DNA from: Clostridium senegalense JC122
Lineage (GTDB): Bacteria; Bacillota; Clostridia; Clostridiales; Clostridiaceae
Assembly: GCF_000285575.1 (NCBI RefSeq)
Contig: NZ_HE611054.1
Coordinates: forward strand, 98,037-162,036
Direction of reading: 5' to 3'
Length of the DNA: 64,000 bases
Notes under the pieces: model-generated
What the model was told of the DNA's origin: nothing
Database searches by the model: none
Seen by the model: the letters and a program-made list of their open reading frames with translations, nothing else
Part shown: positions 47,257 to 55,985 of the stretch, one piece after another
Numbering within the stretch: position 1 is the stretch's first letter
Layout of the letters: each line of letters starts with the position of its first letter
Translations under genes and position numbers: made by a program

Positions 47257-47931
47257 TTCATACTACCCACCTTATTTCTTTAAAGTAGTTCTACTTAAAG
47301 CTATTCATTTATCAAGTTAGAAACGTAAAGTTAATACTAAACATATTTTAAAATTTACTTTCTATAAAAAAATCTAAGCAAACAATTTCTCAAAGTTCTA
47401 CCTCCATCACAAGAGAGACTTTGTTAGTTAAAAGTTAATAGTTAATAGTTGCGGTTATTACTAGTCACTTTGTTCATAGTAATACTAAACGTATCTTTTT
47501 TTAATCTACAAAATTAAAACTTCTAAGAAAGCAATTCCCCTAGTGTTGGCTCCATCACAAATAGGACAGGCACGATAAATTTATTTACTTCGCTTAAAAT
47601 TAGATGCTCTCTTAGCTTTGCACTTCTTAGTTAATAAATCGAAGCCAGTCCCAAACAATTTTTCAGAAAGTGGCTACCACTTTCATCCTAAATTCTTAAT
47701 TCATAATTTTTAATCCTTAATTTTTTTAATTGTCAAATGTCAATTGTCCATTGTCGATTTTTTTAAAATTTTCCATATTCAAAAAAAGTGAGTACATACT
47801 CAAAAAAATTAAAATTTGAGCTGATTTCACTTTTTACTATATAATTAACTTATGAAATAAAGGGGTATGTTGTTAAAGTATTTTACTAATAAATACGTTT
47901 TTATTAGTTGAAATTTCTAATTTTTATATTA
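47257..47931. repeat. Composite intergenic repeat region
   Basis: No gene seen. Contents: a truncated type C end (ccatcacaagagagac, 47405-47420) fused to TTAGTTAAAAG heptamers; TATTACTA/TAGTAATA palindrome (47451-47495); type D module 47563-47652 (left arm AGGACAGGC, one mismatch to its right arm); hairpin GAAAGTGG/CCACTTTC (about 47667-47685); TTAATYC and ATTGTCM heptamers (47690-47762). Confidence 0.8.
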
Positions 47932-47981
47932 AAAAGCCTAAATTTTACTTATTTGATTGTATAAGTAAAATTTAGGCTTTT
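47932..47981 (-). terminator. Terminator of murI
   Basis: Very long arms AAAAGCCTAAATTTTACTTA and TAAGTAAAATTTAGGCTTTT with an 8-nt loop, immediately after the murI stop; T-run on both sides. Confidence 0.9.
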
Positions 47982-47983
47982 AA

Positions 47984-48760
47984 TTAAGAATTAAGTAATC
48001 TGTAACTAAGCTCTATCATCTCTTTTTTATTTAATGAATTATATATTTCTACTATCCCTTTTTCACTTTGTGGGTTTTTCATATTTCTAATAGTTAATAA
48101 ACGTTCTAACTGTTTAGCAGTACCTAAACTTCCATCTATTATGTCCACATCTTTTCCTACAAATTCTACAATCTTATCTTTTATAAATGGATAATGGGTA
48201 CAACCGAGAACTATTGCTCCTAAATTTTCGTTGCTTAAATTCTCTAATTTTTCTTTTAAATAATTATGTATTTCTATACCATCTATATTGCCCGTTTCTA
48301 TTAACTCTGCTAATCCACCACAAGGAAGCGGCTTTATATCTGCTACTTTTTTATATTTTTCTTGTAACTTTGCAAACTTTTTCTCTACTAATGTTATCGG
48401 CGTCGCCATTATAACAATTTGGCCTTGTTTTTTTAATTCTACTGCTGGCTTTAAAGCTGGCTCTATACCTATAATTGGAATAGATTTATATTCTTTTCTC
48501 AAATCTTCTACAGCTACACTTGTTGCTGTATTACAGGCTATAACTATTGCTTTAACATTTTTACTTAATAAAAACTTTATAGCATCAAAAGTCAATCTTT
48601 TTATTTCACTATATTCTTTTGTTCCATATGGAGCATTTGCCGAGTCTCCATAATATATAAAGTTTTCATTAGGTAAAATCTTTAAAGTTTCTTTTAAAAC
48701 ACTAAGACCACCAACACCTGAATCAAAAAATCCTATACAATCTCCCTTACTTAAATTCAC
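47984..48760 (-). CDS. murI: Glutamate racemase
   Basis: Cytoplasmic cofactor-independent racemase that supplies D-glutamate for peptidoglycan. Catalytic-cysteine motifs are intact: AIVIACNTATSVAVEDLR and GAIVLGCTHYPFIKD; the N-terminus GFFDSGVGGLSVLKE and YYGDSANAPYG are diagnostic. Length 258 aa. Two in-frame GTG codons (48767-48772) overlap the GGTGG ribosome-binding site, so the GTG at 48760, 8 nt downstream, is chosen. It is monocistronic with a strong terminator. Confidence 0.96.
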   Translation of the reverse strand: MNLSKGDCIGFFDSGVGGLSVLKETLKILPNENFIYYGDSANAPYGTKEYSEIKRLTFDAIKFLLSKNVKAIVIACNTATSVAVEDLRKEYKSIPIIGIEPALKPAVELKKQGQIVIMATPITLVEKKFAKLQEKYKKVADIKPLPCGGLAELIETGNIDGIEIHNYLKEKLENLSNENLGAIVLGCTHYPFIKDKIVEFVGKDVDIIDGSLGTAKQLERLLTIRNMKNPQSEKGIVEIYNSLNKKEMIELSYRLLNS

Positions 48761-48952
48761 TACTTTCACCACCCAAATATATTTGTCTTATTATTTATTT
48801 AATTATACCTTAATTCTCATGAACCTAAACATAATAAAGTTTAATAAAATTTTAAACATAATTCTTAGTTACTATACATTTTTTCTCATTTTTATATATA
48901 AAAAAATATATCACATTAATTATAAATAATAAAGAATCTTATTTTAAAACTA

Positions 48953-48991
48953 AAATAACTAGCTATTTATTTTTCACAGCTAGTTATTTTT
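48953..48991 (-). terminator. Terminator of the 173-aa hypothetical gene
   Basis: AAATAACTAGCT/AGCTAGTTATTT arms, 13-nt loop, directly after the stop codon. Confidence 0.82.
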
Positions 48992-48999
48992 CAATATAA

Positions 49000-49521
49000 T
49001 TATTTACAAATTTCTTCTAATTTTTCTTTTATATATTCTGTTATTTCTTTCTCTCCAATACAAGTCCTATCATCCATTATAGGTGGCTTTACTCTAAAGA
49101 AATTTATTATTAATTTATTATCAGAAATTATATATTCATCTGAATGTAATGGTGCAAATATAACTTCAACTTCTTCAAATTTACTTCCTTTTATTTGTGA
49201 TGTTAAAGAATCTAGATTTAACTGCTTAACAGGAGCTGCCATCGCATTAGTATATTCCAAATCTTCCATCATCCACATATTATTATTCCAGAATTTTTTT
49301 TCTTTTTTGTTTCCTACAAATGGCTCTCTATTTTTTATAGAACTTAGTGCTCTTCTCACTGACTCTGAATTAAATTCATCATCATAAGCTACACTTAATG
49401 CTGTCATTTCTGATACATCATAGAAAAAGCTCTCTGGTATGTTATCCTTTTCACTAGCAGCCTGCCAAAAATATAGCATTGCTTCCACAGCTTCAAGGTT
49501 TAACTTAATCCTTTGTAACAT
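49000..49521 (-). CDS. Hypothetical protein, 173 aa
   Basis: A soluble acidic protein, no membrane helix and no signal peptide. The N-terminal half is helical (LNLEAVEAMLYFWQAASEKDNIPESFFYDVSEM), the C-terminal half mixed (VEVIFAPLHSDEYIISDNKLIINFFRVKPP). I do not recognise the family. The ATG at 49521 is 8 nt after GGGGAG; a TTG at 49527 is too close to it. It has its own terminator, which supports a real gene. Confidence 0.75.
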   Translation of the reverse strand: MLQRIKLNLEAVEAMLYFWQAASEKDNIPESFFYDVSEMTALSVAYDDEFNSESVRRALSSIKNREPFVGNKKEKKFWNNNMWMMEDLEYTNAMAAPVKQLNLDSLTSQIKGSKFEEVEVIFAPLHSDEYIISDNKLIINFFRVKPPIMDDRTCIGEKEITEYIKEKLEEICK

Positions 49522-49650
49522 ATTCAAAACTCCCCTTATATTTATTTACATACTTAATATGCATTTTTTATACTAAAGTTTCCATCTATTACATTATACA
49601 ATAATTGACTTAAAATAAGTAAGAATATTTTAAATATTTTGTTTTAAATA

Positions 49651-49677
49651 AAAAAATATGCCCGAAGGCATATTTTT
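49651..49677 (-). terminator. Terminator of the DUF2922 gene
   Basis: AAAAATATGCC-CGAA-GGCATATTTTT: perfect stem, stable CGAA tetraloop, overlapping the stop codon. Confidence 0.88.
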
Positions 49678-49894
49678 AATTTAAGTTATATTCAGTTTTC
49701 TTAGTCTCTACTAATTTAGCAGATGATTTTTTAACTAAATCACCTTTTTTATAATCTAATATGTTTTTACTTATTATAACATCCATAAAATTTGAAACTT
49801 CTTCATCAGTTATATCATCCTTTACATTTTTCAATGTAACATTATTTTTATTTCCTTCCTCTGTTATAAACGTCATAACTAAATCCTTCTCCAT
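49676..49894 (-). CDS. DUF2922 family small protein
   Basis: A 72-aa protein of the DUF2922 family (LVMTFITEEGNKNNVTLKNVKDDITDEEVSNFMDVIISKNIL). Members are usually encoded beside a DUF1659 gene in Bacilli and Clostridia, as here; their role is not known to me. AGGAGGGG precedes the ATG. 179 bp separate it from the DUF1659 gene, so it may have its own promoter. Confidence 0.85.
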   Translation of the reverse strand: MEKDLVMTFITEEGNKNNVTLKNVKDDITDEEVSNFMDVIISKNILDYKKGDLVKKSSAKLVETKKTEYNLN

Positions 49895-50073
49895 GAAAAC
49901 CCCTCCTAAATATAAAACACTATAAATTGAAATTTATGGTGACTATTATTTTAAAATTCCTAAATAATATAGAAAAATCTAACCTTTTAGACTCTATATT
50001 AAGTGTAACTATTTTAGAAAATAAATTTTTCACCAGGGAAGATACTTTGTTTATACCATCTCCCCTCCCCATA

Positions 50074-50295
50074 CTAACCTAAAAGATAACCTTTCTCCTC
50101 TTTAACAACCTCTTGAATTTCTCCAGCTAAAAGGTTGTCCACTTCTGTTGCCAATTCATATAATTCTTCATCTGTTGCAGATACTTTAATTTTTGAGAGT
50201 TTTTGTGATTTTAAAATGTCCTTTCCGTCATTATCTACACCTACCTTACAAATTAAGTTAATGGCTTTACTTGTTTTAACATTAGTTACTGCCAT
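50074..50295 (-). CDS. DUF1659 family small protein
   Basis: A 73-aa DUF1659 protein (TSKAINLICKVGVDNDGKDILKSQKLSKIKVSATDEELYELATEVDNLLAGE). It is the usual partner of DUF2922. The ATG at 50295 lies 9 nt after AAGGGG; a TTG at 50304 immediately abuts that site. It is divergent from the DnaD-like gene. Function unknown. Confidence 0.85.
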   Translation of the reverse strand: MAVTNVKTSKAINLICKVGVDNDGKDILKSQKLSKIKVSATDEELYELATEVDNLLAGEIQEVVKEEKGYLLG

Positions 50296-50356
50296 GTTTA
50301 TCAACCCCTTTCACTTTATATATATACAAAAACGGCTACCAGTTCACAGCAAATTT

Positions 50357-50375
50357 AAATATTTTGTAAATATTT
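50357..50375. promoter_or_regulatory. AAATATTT-TGT-AAATATTT inverted repeat in divergent promoter region
   Basis: AAATATTTTGTAAATATTT is a short palindrome between the DUF1659 gene and the DnaD-like gene, followed by CGGAACTCCG. Either could be an operator for the divergent pair. AT-rich palindromes are common by chance in this DNA, so the evidence is weak. Confidence 0.25.
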
Positions 50376-50448
50376 CGGAACTCCGTCCATTTAATGCATA
50401 TATACAAGGTGAACATATTATTTTTTATTTAAAGTGGAGGTTTTTATT

Positions 50449-51510
50449 ATGTTGTATATGTTAAATTTTAACGAAAAGGAAGCTTTAGAATTAAATGTGA
50501 ACTTAGATGATATTTTAATTTTAAGTTATCTTAAGGAAAACTATAAAAACTTTATATGTAAAACTTTTAATAATACTAACTTTTATTGGGTTAATTATGA
50601 AAATATTATTTGCACTTTGCCTATTCTTAATATAAAAAAAGATACTCTTTATAGAAAACTGAAAAAGCTTTGTAGTAATAATATTTTGATTCATAAAGTT
50701 GTTAGAGGTGGTGGCACTTATTCTTTTTATGCTTTTGGAGATAATTTTTATAAAATTTTCGATACTAATTCTAATAAAAATATTAATAATCACATGGAAG
50801 ATACTGTAAATGATAATATTTTAAAATTAAATATTAATCCTATATCTTCGGATTTAAATTCAACAGCTACCCAAAATTTATCCAATAATACGGATTTTGA
50901 TTCTAGCTCTAACGGATTATTTTTAAACCTATCCAAAGATAAATCCGAACTAGTTGGAATTTTTAAAGAGCTCTTCGAAAATAACTCCTTAACAAAAGAT
51001 ATATATAATATATTAAATAACATAACTATGTTATTTAATAATATAAAATCTATAAATAGATTTTATAATTGTAGTAATAGTAATAATAACAATAATATTA
51101 ATTATAGTTTAGATATGGATTTTAATTCTACTAATAGTGAAATTTATTCCTACTATAGCGAATCTGGCTTTGGTATTTTAAACAAAACTGTTATAAAACT
51201 TTTAGATAAACTTATAGATGAAAATAATATTACTGATGTAAAAGATGCTATGACAGAAGCAGTAAAGAAAGGTAATACTAATATTGGCTATGTAGAGGGT
51301 ATACTTAGAAATTGGAAAAATAAAACTAAAAAAACTGCATGTAATATATCATCTAAGGCTAATTTTTCTTCATCCAAATCTAAAGATAACTTTAATAATT
51401 TTAAGCAAAGAAACTATGATTTTGATGAGCTTGAAAAGGATCTTTTAGCTCATAGTGATGATGTTTTTGAAACTATGGCTACTAATTGTAACACTTCTTT
51501 TAATTTTTAA
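50449..51510 (+). CDS. DnaD/DnaB-like replication protein
   Basis: A 353-aa protein. An N-terminal winged-helix-like segment (about 10-100: LDDILILSYLKENYKN, LNIKKDTLYRKLKKLCSNNILIHKVVRGGGTYSFY) is followed by an Asn/Ser-rich linker (about 115-235, including a run of Asn) and a C-terminal DnaB_2/DnaD domain (ILNKTVIKLLDKLIDEN, AMTEAVKKGNTNIGYVEGILRNWKN). DnaD-type proteins help load the replicative helicase, and many copies of this shape are phage- or plasmid-derived. The ATG at 50449 follows GGAGG by 8 nt. No other phage gene is adjacent, so chromosomal origin loading or a phage remnant are both possible. Confidence 0.78.
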   Translation: MLYMLNFNEKEALELNVNLDDILILSYLKENYKNFICKTFNNTNFYWVNYENIICTLPILNIKKDTLYRKLKKLCSNNILIHKVVRGGGTYSFYAFGDNFYKIFDTNSNKNINNHMEDTVNDNILKLNINPISSDLNSTATQNLSNNTDFDSSSNGLFLNLSKDKSELVGIFKELFENNSLTKDIYNILNNITMLFNNIKSINRFYNCSNSNNNNNINYSLDMDFNSTNSEIYSYYSESGFGILNKTVIKLLDKLIDENNITDVKDAMTEAVKKGNTNIGYVEGILRNWKNKTKKTACNISSKANFSSSKSKDNFNNFKQRNYDFDELEKDLLAHSDDVFETMATNCNTSFNF

Positions 51511-51563
51511 TTATAATATATTAACATTAATTTTAAAGGATGTGTATTCCTTGAACTTATTCA

Positions 51564-51830
51564 ATGTTTTTTAATTTTTTATCAATTTTAAACTTAATTT
51601 TGTTATTTAAAATTGATTCTATTAAAAGCACCGCTATTTCAGTATTTTTATTTTCATTATTTTCTATAATAGGTGCTATTATGTTTTCTTTTGGATTTAA
51701 TATATTCTTTTTTGATAATATAGATAATAATAATTTTATAGGTTTATTTTTTATGTATTTACTTCCAGTAATCTATGTTTATACAAAATCTAAGCTTATT
51801 AAACTCACTAAATTTACTAAGACAAAATAA
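51564..51830 (+). CDS. Small hydrophobic protein, doubtful gene
   Basis: An 88-aa frame rich in Phe, Ile and Leu with two or three membrane-spanning stretches (about 5-20, 24-48, 58-75) and a basic C-terminus (KSKLIKLTKFTKTK). It begins 54 bp after the DnaD-like gene. The ATG has no ribosome-binding site at a proper distance; an AAAGGA 25 bp upstream serves a different frame. It could be a decayed gene or chance AT-rich frame. No family recognised. Confidence 0.3.
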   Translation: MFFNFLSILNLILLFKIDSIKSTAISVFLFSLFSIIGAIMFSFGFNIFFFDNIDNNNFIGLFFMYLLPVIYVYTKSKLIKLTKFTKTK

Positions 51831-52666
51831 AATAAATATATATTACAATCATATAACAATAACAAAATGGACAGGCACAGATAACTTAACTCCTGTCCTT
51901 CTTGTTACTGATGCACACTATGAAAATATTACATGTTTTTAGTTAAAAGTTATTGTTAAACCTTGTTCTGCTAACAAAATTTAAGTAAGCAATTACCAAA
52001 ATTTCAATTCCATCACAAATGGGACAGGCACGGTAAAGTTTATTTACTTCGCTTAAAATTACATGCTCTCCTAGCTTTGTACTTCTTAGCTAATAAATCA
52101 AAGCCAGTCCCTAGCAATCCAAAGAAACTGGAATCCAGTTTCAACCTAAATTGTCAATTGTCCTTTATCAAATGTCAATTTTTTAAACTACTTATCTCAA
52201 CTAACCAATCAATTTTCTAAATTCTACCTACATCACAAGAGGGACTTTATCGATTAAGATTTAATAATTAATAGTTATGGTTATTACTACTCACTTTGTT
52301 CCTAGTAATACTAAACGTAATTTTATATAAATTAAAAAGAAAGTGGTTACCACTTTCCTCCTAAACTTTTAACTATTAACTATTAACTATCTTAAGGACC
52401 GGCTTTGATTACTTTAGGTTTTATTGATAATCTTTCGATTTCACTGTAAAAATAACTTATGGAAAATATACTTTGGTACGCCTGTCCTTCTTGTTACGGC
52501 TGTAAACTTTGAATATAACTTTATTTAATTTAATATCATAAACTCACAATTTACTCCCTTTAATTCAAAAGAAACTGGAATCCAGTTTCAACCAACATTG
52601 TCAAATGTCAATTGTCCATTGTCAATTATATAATGTTCTTAACTCTTAACTATTTTAAGGGACTGG
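51831..52666. repeat. Composite intergenic repeat region
   Basis: No gene seen. Contents: a collapsed module remnant in which a left end (ggacaggcac, 51872-51881) and a right end (cctgtccttcttgt, 51892-51905) almost touch; type D module 52021-52111; hairpin GAAACTGG/CCAGTTTC (about 52124-52142); ATTGTCM tract; truncated type C end (52231-52246); TATTACTA/TAGTAATA palindrome (52278-52320); hairpin GAAAGTGG/CCACTTTC (52339-52357); type B inverted 52395-52488; hairpin GAAACTGG/CCAGTTTC (about 52571-52589); ATTGTCM tract (52597-52626); a half type A end GGGACTGGC (52659-52667) that overlaps the stop codon of the next gene. Confidence 0.85.
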
Positions 52667-54124
52667 CTAACTATAGTTGTGCTTATCTTTTATTATTCCT
52701 ATGGCTTTACCTATTATCATAGCATCTTCATCTACCACTTCAATAGGTTCATATTTCTCGTTTTCTGGCATTAAAAATACTTTGCCATCCTTTATATTTA
52801 ACCTTTTTAATGTTGCATTCCCATTTAAATCTACTGCAACAATATCATTGTTATTAGCATTATACTGTTTTCTTATAAGTACATAGTCACCATCATCTAT
52901 ATTGGCATTGATCATACTATTTCCCTTTACCTTTAGTATAAAAGAACCTTCGGCACCTTTTAACCAATACTTTGGCATTTTAAATGCTCCTTCAAAAGTG
53001 TCATTTATCATAATTGGTTCTCCTGCTGCTATATCATTGTATATAGGTATATCTAACAGCTCGTCCTCTAATAAAACTTCACCTTTGCCATTAGGATCTA
53101 ATATAAAATTTCCCTCACTACTTGTATCTTTGGCAAAATCAAATTCTATATTATGCCTAATATCTAAAAATTTATAACTCTCCATAAATAAATTATTTTC
53201 TTCCTCCCTTTTAATCTCACATAGCTGCTCTTGCTTTTTCGGTATGAATTTTTCTTTTAATATAAAAGTTTTTACATTCTTATATTCTTTAAATAGATTC
53301 TTTATATTTATGCCTTCATATCCTAAGGAGTTTTCTATGGATTTATCTTTATTATTAAAGGTAAGTATTATATTTGAGTAATCTTTTATATCCATAGATT
53401 CTAATAATGTGTCTAATTGCAATTTGCTAAATTTATTAATTTCATCTAATACTAAATGTGTATAATTTGTTCCTTTTACTTTATTAGTTAAAATAGAAGT
53501 TTCATCAGAGATTTTATTTTCTTTTAAAGCTAAATAATACATTTCCATTAACTCATATATAATTTTTCTAGTAACAGAATTTCTAGGTAATGATTTTGGA
53601 GCTAAACATTCTATTTTACGTCCACGTCTTATTAATTTTTGATAATCTTCTAATTGATTTATATTTCTATTTTTTATGTATTTAAACTCACTTAAAAAGA
53701 ACTCATCATACTGCTTTTTTAATATTTTTGACCTTTTATTGCTATTTTTTAATGTTCCCATGCAATCATATAATAGTTTGTAATGTACACTTTTACTTAT
53801 TTTATTGCTATCAAATTCGCCATAGTTTTTCTTTATAAATTCATCAAAGGTCATAATGTCAACTTTATTTTGTATATATGAAAATAAACTTATCATATTT
53901 TTATTTTCAAGATACTTATAATATTTTAAAATAGCATCATTTTTTTCTTCCTCGTTACTTACTATCATTAATATATCGTCATTTTCATATAAACAGTAAT
54001 TATCTTTTAAATATAATATTCTATTTATTGCTGTAGTTGTTTTTCCTGTTAAGTTTTCCCCTTTTATAATAAGTACCCCACTAAATTTTGAACTTATTAT
54101 ATTTCTTTGTTTTTTAGAAATCAA
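52667..54124 (-). CDS. UvrD-like ATPase domain fused to LexA-type self-cleaving peptidase
   Basis: A 485-aa fusion. Residues 1-about 295 resemble domain 1A of UvrD/Rep helicases: Q-motif-like KKQRNIIS, Walker A GENLTGKTT (22-30), a motif-Ib-like IMTFDEFI and a motif II THLVLDEINKFSKLQLDTL (usual DEFQD changed). Helicase domain 2 is missing, so it is unlikely to unwind DNA. Residues about 355-485 are an S24/LexA peptidase: cleavage site Ala367-Gly368 in DIAAGEP, nucleophile Ser403 in GNSM and Lys440 in NGNATLKRL. No LexA DNA-binding domain is seen. Start is TTG behind GGGGGTG. RecA-stimulated self-cleavage could separate the two halves (inference). Confidence 0.85.
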   Translation of the reverse strand: MISKKQRNIISSKFSGVLIIKGENLTGKTTTAINRILYLKDNYCLYENDDILMIVSNEEEKNDAILKYYKYLENKNMISLFSYIQNKVDIMTFDEFIKKNYGEFDSNKISKSVHYKLLYDCMGTLKNSNKRSKILKKQYDEFFLSEFKYIKNRNINQLEDYQKLIRRGRKIECLAPKSLPRNSVTRKIIYELMEMYYLALKENKISDETSILTNKVKGTNYTHLVLDEINKFSKLQLDTLLESMDIKDYSNIILTFNNKDKSIENSLGYEGINIKNLFKEYKNVKTFILKEKFIPKKQEQLCEIKREEENNLFMESYKFLDIRHNIEFDFAKDTSSEGNFILDPNGKGEVLLEDELLDIPIYNDIAAGEPIMINDTFEGAFKMPKYWLKGAEGSFILKVKGNSMINANIDDGDYVLIRKQYNANNNDIVAVDLNGNATLKRLNIKDGKVFLMPENEKYEPIEVVDEDAMIIGKAIGIIKDKHNYS

Positions 54125-54190
54125 AATAACACCCCCTTTGTTATATTTTTCTATTATCTTTTACTTAATATTATAATGTTTTTAATTAAT

Positions 54191-55225
54191 TTATCTAGTC
54201 ATCTTTCTTACAAGTGTTGATGTCCATATAGCTATCATGAGAACACCAAACATTATTTCCGTATTAGCTATTATTATACTTATAGTTCCTTCTGGAGTTA
54301 TATTTCCATAACCTACAGTAGCAAAAGTTACTAAACTAAAATGAAAACAATATAAAAAATCAGTTAAAAAACTTTTACTAAAAACATTATTTAAGTTATA
54401 TTGAATAACTTTATCTTCTATTCTTACCCCGCCAAATAAATATAATATTGAACATATTAAAACTATAATAAGCGAAAAACTAAAGGCTCTAAATGGCTTT
54501 TCTCCATACCCACAAACCCAATATGATGCGAAAGATTTTAGTTTTCTCCAACCCTTTAATGTTTTATGGTCTGCTTTTTTACTTTCATAAAAACAATAAC
54601 CATACTTATCACCTAAATCATTTTTTAGATATTGGTTAGCAAAGGCTAAATAACTATTAGATATTTCATTATAAAATTCAGGTCTTCCTTTGTTAAAAAA
54701 ATCAATAATATTATAATTAAAACCACCTACATATGAAGCTAAATTTAACCTACTATTTTTTCTATTATTTATAAATTGTATATCAAATCTTTTTCTAGTT
54801 CCTTTTATTAAACAATTAGTTAAAATACATTCATCTATAAATTTAACTTTTTCATAGGAGTTTTTAACTAGATTACATTGCCCTAAAAAAGTATCTTTGA
54901 ATGCAATAGTTTTTAAATAAGATTTTCTTATAATTATATTTTTCAAATTACAATTACTAAAATTCAAATTTATTAACTCAGTATTATAAATACCTAAAAT
55001 AGAATTGCTAGCTATACTACAATTAGTAAAGGTACAAAATTGAAAAGTGCATTTTTCAAAAATAACATTTTCAAATCTCACATTCTTAAAATCTATATTT
55101 AAAAACGTACAACGCCTATATTTAATTCCTGTAAAATCTAAATTCTCTTTTCTTTCTTTTTTAAACTCCTTTAATTCTATTACACCATTTTCTGCAATAA
55201 GAACTCTTTTCTTACCAATTTTCAT
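54191..55225 (-). CDS. Pentapeptide-repeat protein with two-helix potassium channel
   Basis: A 344-aa protein. Residues about 25-150 consist of pentapeptide repeats (A/C-x-[LFI]-x-x pattern, for example FRNVIF, CTFQFCTFTNCS, LINLNFSNCNL), predicted to fold as a right-handed beta-helix. The C-terminal part (about 245-340) has two membrane helices around a pore loop with the potassium selectivity filter TVGYGN and downstream gating helix. ATG at 55225 is 9 nt after AAAGGG; an earlier TTG (55243) overlaps it. Such fusions probably let a cytoplasmic beta-helix gate K+ flow. The trigger is unknown. Confidence 0.88.
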   Translation of the reverse strand: MKIGKKRVLIAENGVIELKEFKKERKENLDFTGIKYRRCTFLNIDFKNVRFENVIFEKCTFQFCTFTNCSIASNSILGIYNTELINLNFSNCNLKNIIIRKSYLKTIAFKDTFLGQCNLVKNSYEKVKFIDECILTNCLIKGTRKRFDIQFINNRKNSRLNLASYVGGFNYNIIDFFNKGRPEFYNEISNSYLAFANQYLKNDLGDKYGYCFYESKKADHKTLKGWRKLKSFASYWVCGYGEKPFRAFSFSLIIVLICSILYLFGGVRIEDKVIQYNLNNVFSKSFLTDFLYCFHFSLVTFATVGYGNITPEGTISIIIANTEIMFGVLMIAIWTSTLVRKMTR

Positions 55226-55401
55226 ATATCTAAACCCTTTCAATTCCTTTAAGTATGTTTAAATAAACACTTCTATTGATATACTTCTACTCCCACTATG
55301 ACTAGATTTCATATCCTTGTTTTATGACAAATATACTCTGAATCCTTCACTTTTCATTTTTTATATTATTTACTATAGTTTTAAAATAAATGTTAATAAA
55401 C

Positions 55402-55441
55402 TAAAAAAGAGTATTTATCATTACGGTAAATACTCTTTTTA
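55402..55441 (-). terminator. Terminator of ferredoxin gene 1
   Basis: AAAGAGTATTTATC/GTAAATACTCTTT arms with ATTACG loop, T-run on the minus strand, about 86 bp beyond the ferredoxin stop. Confidence 0.75.
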
Positions 55442-55526
55442 GATTACCTCTACTTTTTTATAAAGTAAGAAGTTTTCCAAGTCCAATCACTCTACATCCT
55501 TTTTTGATTAAAAGATGGCTAAAACT

Positions 55527-55715
55527 TTAATCTATTGATATAGCGCTTGTTGGACATCCTTCTGCTGCTTCTTTTGCAGAATCTTCTGCTCCATTTGGAA
55601 CTTCATCTACAGTAGCATGTGCTTTTCCATCATCGCCCATTTCAAAAACTTCTGGACATGTAGCTGGACATAATCCACATCCTATACATTCATCTTGATT
55701 TACTACTGGTTTCAT
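55527..55715 (-). CDS. Single-cluster 4Fe-4S ferredoxin
   Basis: A 62-aa electron carrier. CIGCGLCPATCP supplies three cluster ligands plus a further Cys, and the fourth ligand is in GCPTSAI near the end; the second cluster of the 2x[4Fe-4S] clostridial ferredoxin is absent. The layout resembles the monocluster ferredoxin of Thermotoga. AGGAGG lies before the ATG. It is a paralogue of the ferredoxin 78 bp upstream; both are acidic. Redox partners cannot be inferred from the neighbours. Confidence 0.93.
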   Translation of the reverse strand: MKPVVNQDECIGCGLCPATCPEVFEMGDDGKAHATVDEVPNGAEDSAKEAAEGCPTSAISID

Positions 55716-55793
55716 AAAAAATCCTCCTATTAAAGCCCATAAAATAATAAGTCTTTATTCATTCTCAGTTATAATAACCATTTTCAATTTTTT

Positions 55794-55985
55794 TTATTCG
55801 TTTAATGATATTGCACTTACTGGACAACCATCTCTAGCTTCCACTGCTGCATCTATAGAATCTTCTGGTACAGAATCTACTATAGATTCTGACTTACCAT
55901 CGCTTCCAAAATCAAAAACTGATGGACATGTTGCAATACATAATCCACAACTAATACATGTGTCTTTATCAACTACTGCTTTCAT
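55794..55985 (-). CDS. Single-cluster 4Fe-4S ferredoxin (paralogue)
   Basis: A 63-aa ferredoxin with CISCGLCIATCP and GCPVSAISL, the same single-cluster design as its neighbour and about half identical to it. It has its own AGGAGG. The two genes are a tandem duplication and may be co-transcribed (78-bp gap, no terminator seen between them). Acidic surface, cytoplasmic. Confidence 0.93.
   Translation of the reverse strand: MKAVVDKDTCISCGLCIATCPSVFDFGSDGKSESIVDSVPEDSIDAAVEARDGCPVSAISLNE

Noticed and set aside
50449-51510. Plasmid or prophage replication module around the DnaD-like gene
   Set aside because: No phage structural, integrase or plasmid partition genes are adjacent, and no iteron array was seen; a lone DnaD-type protein is not enough.
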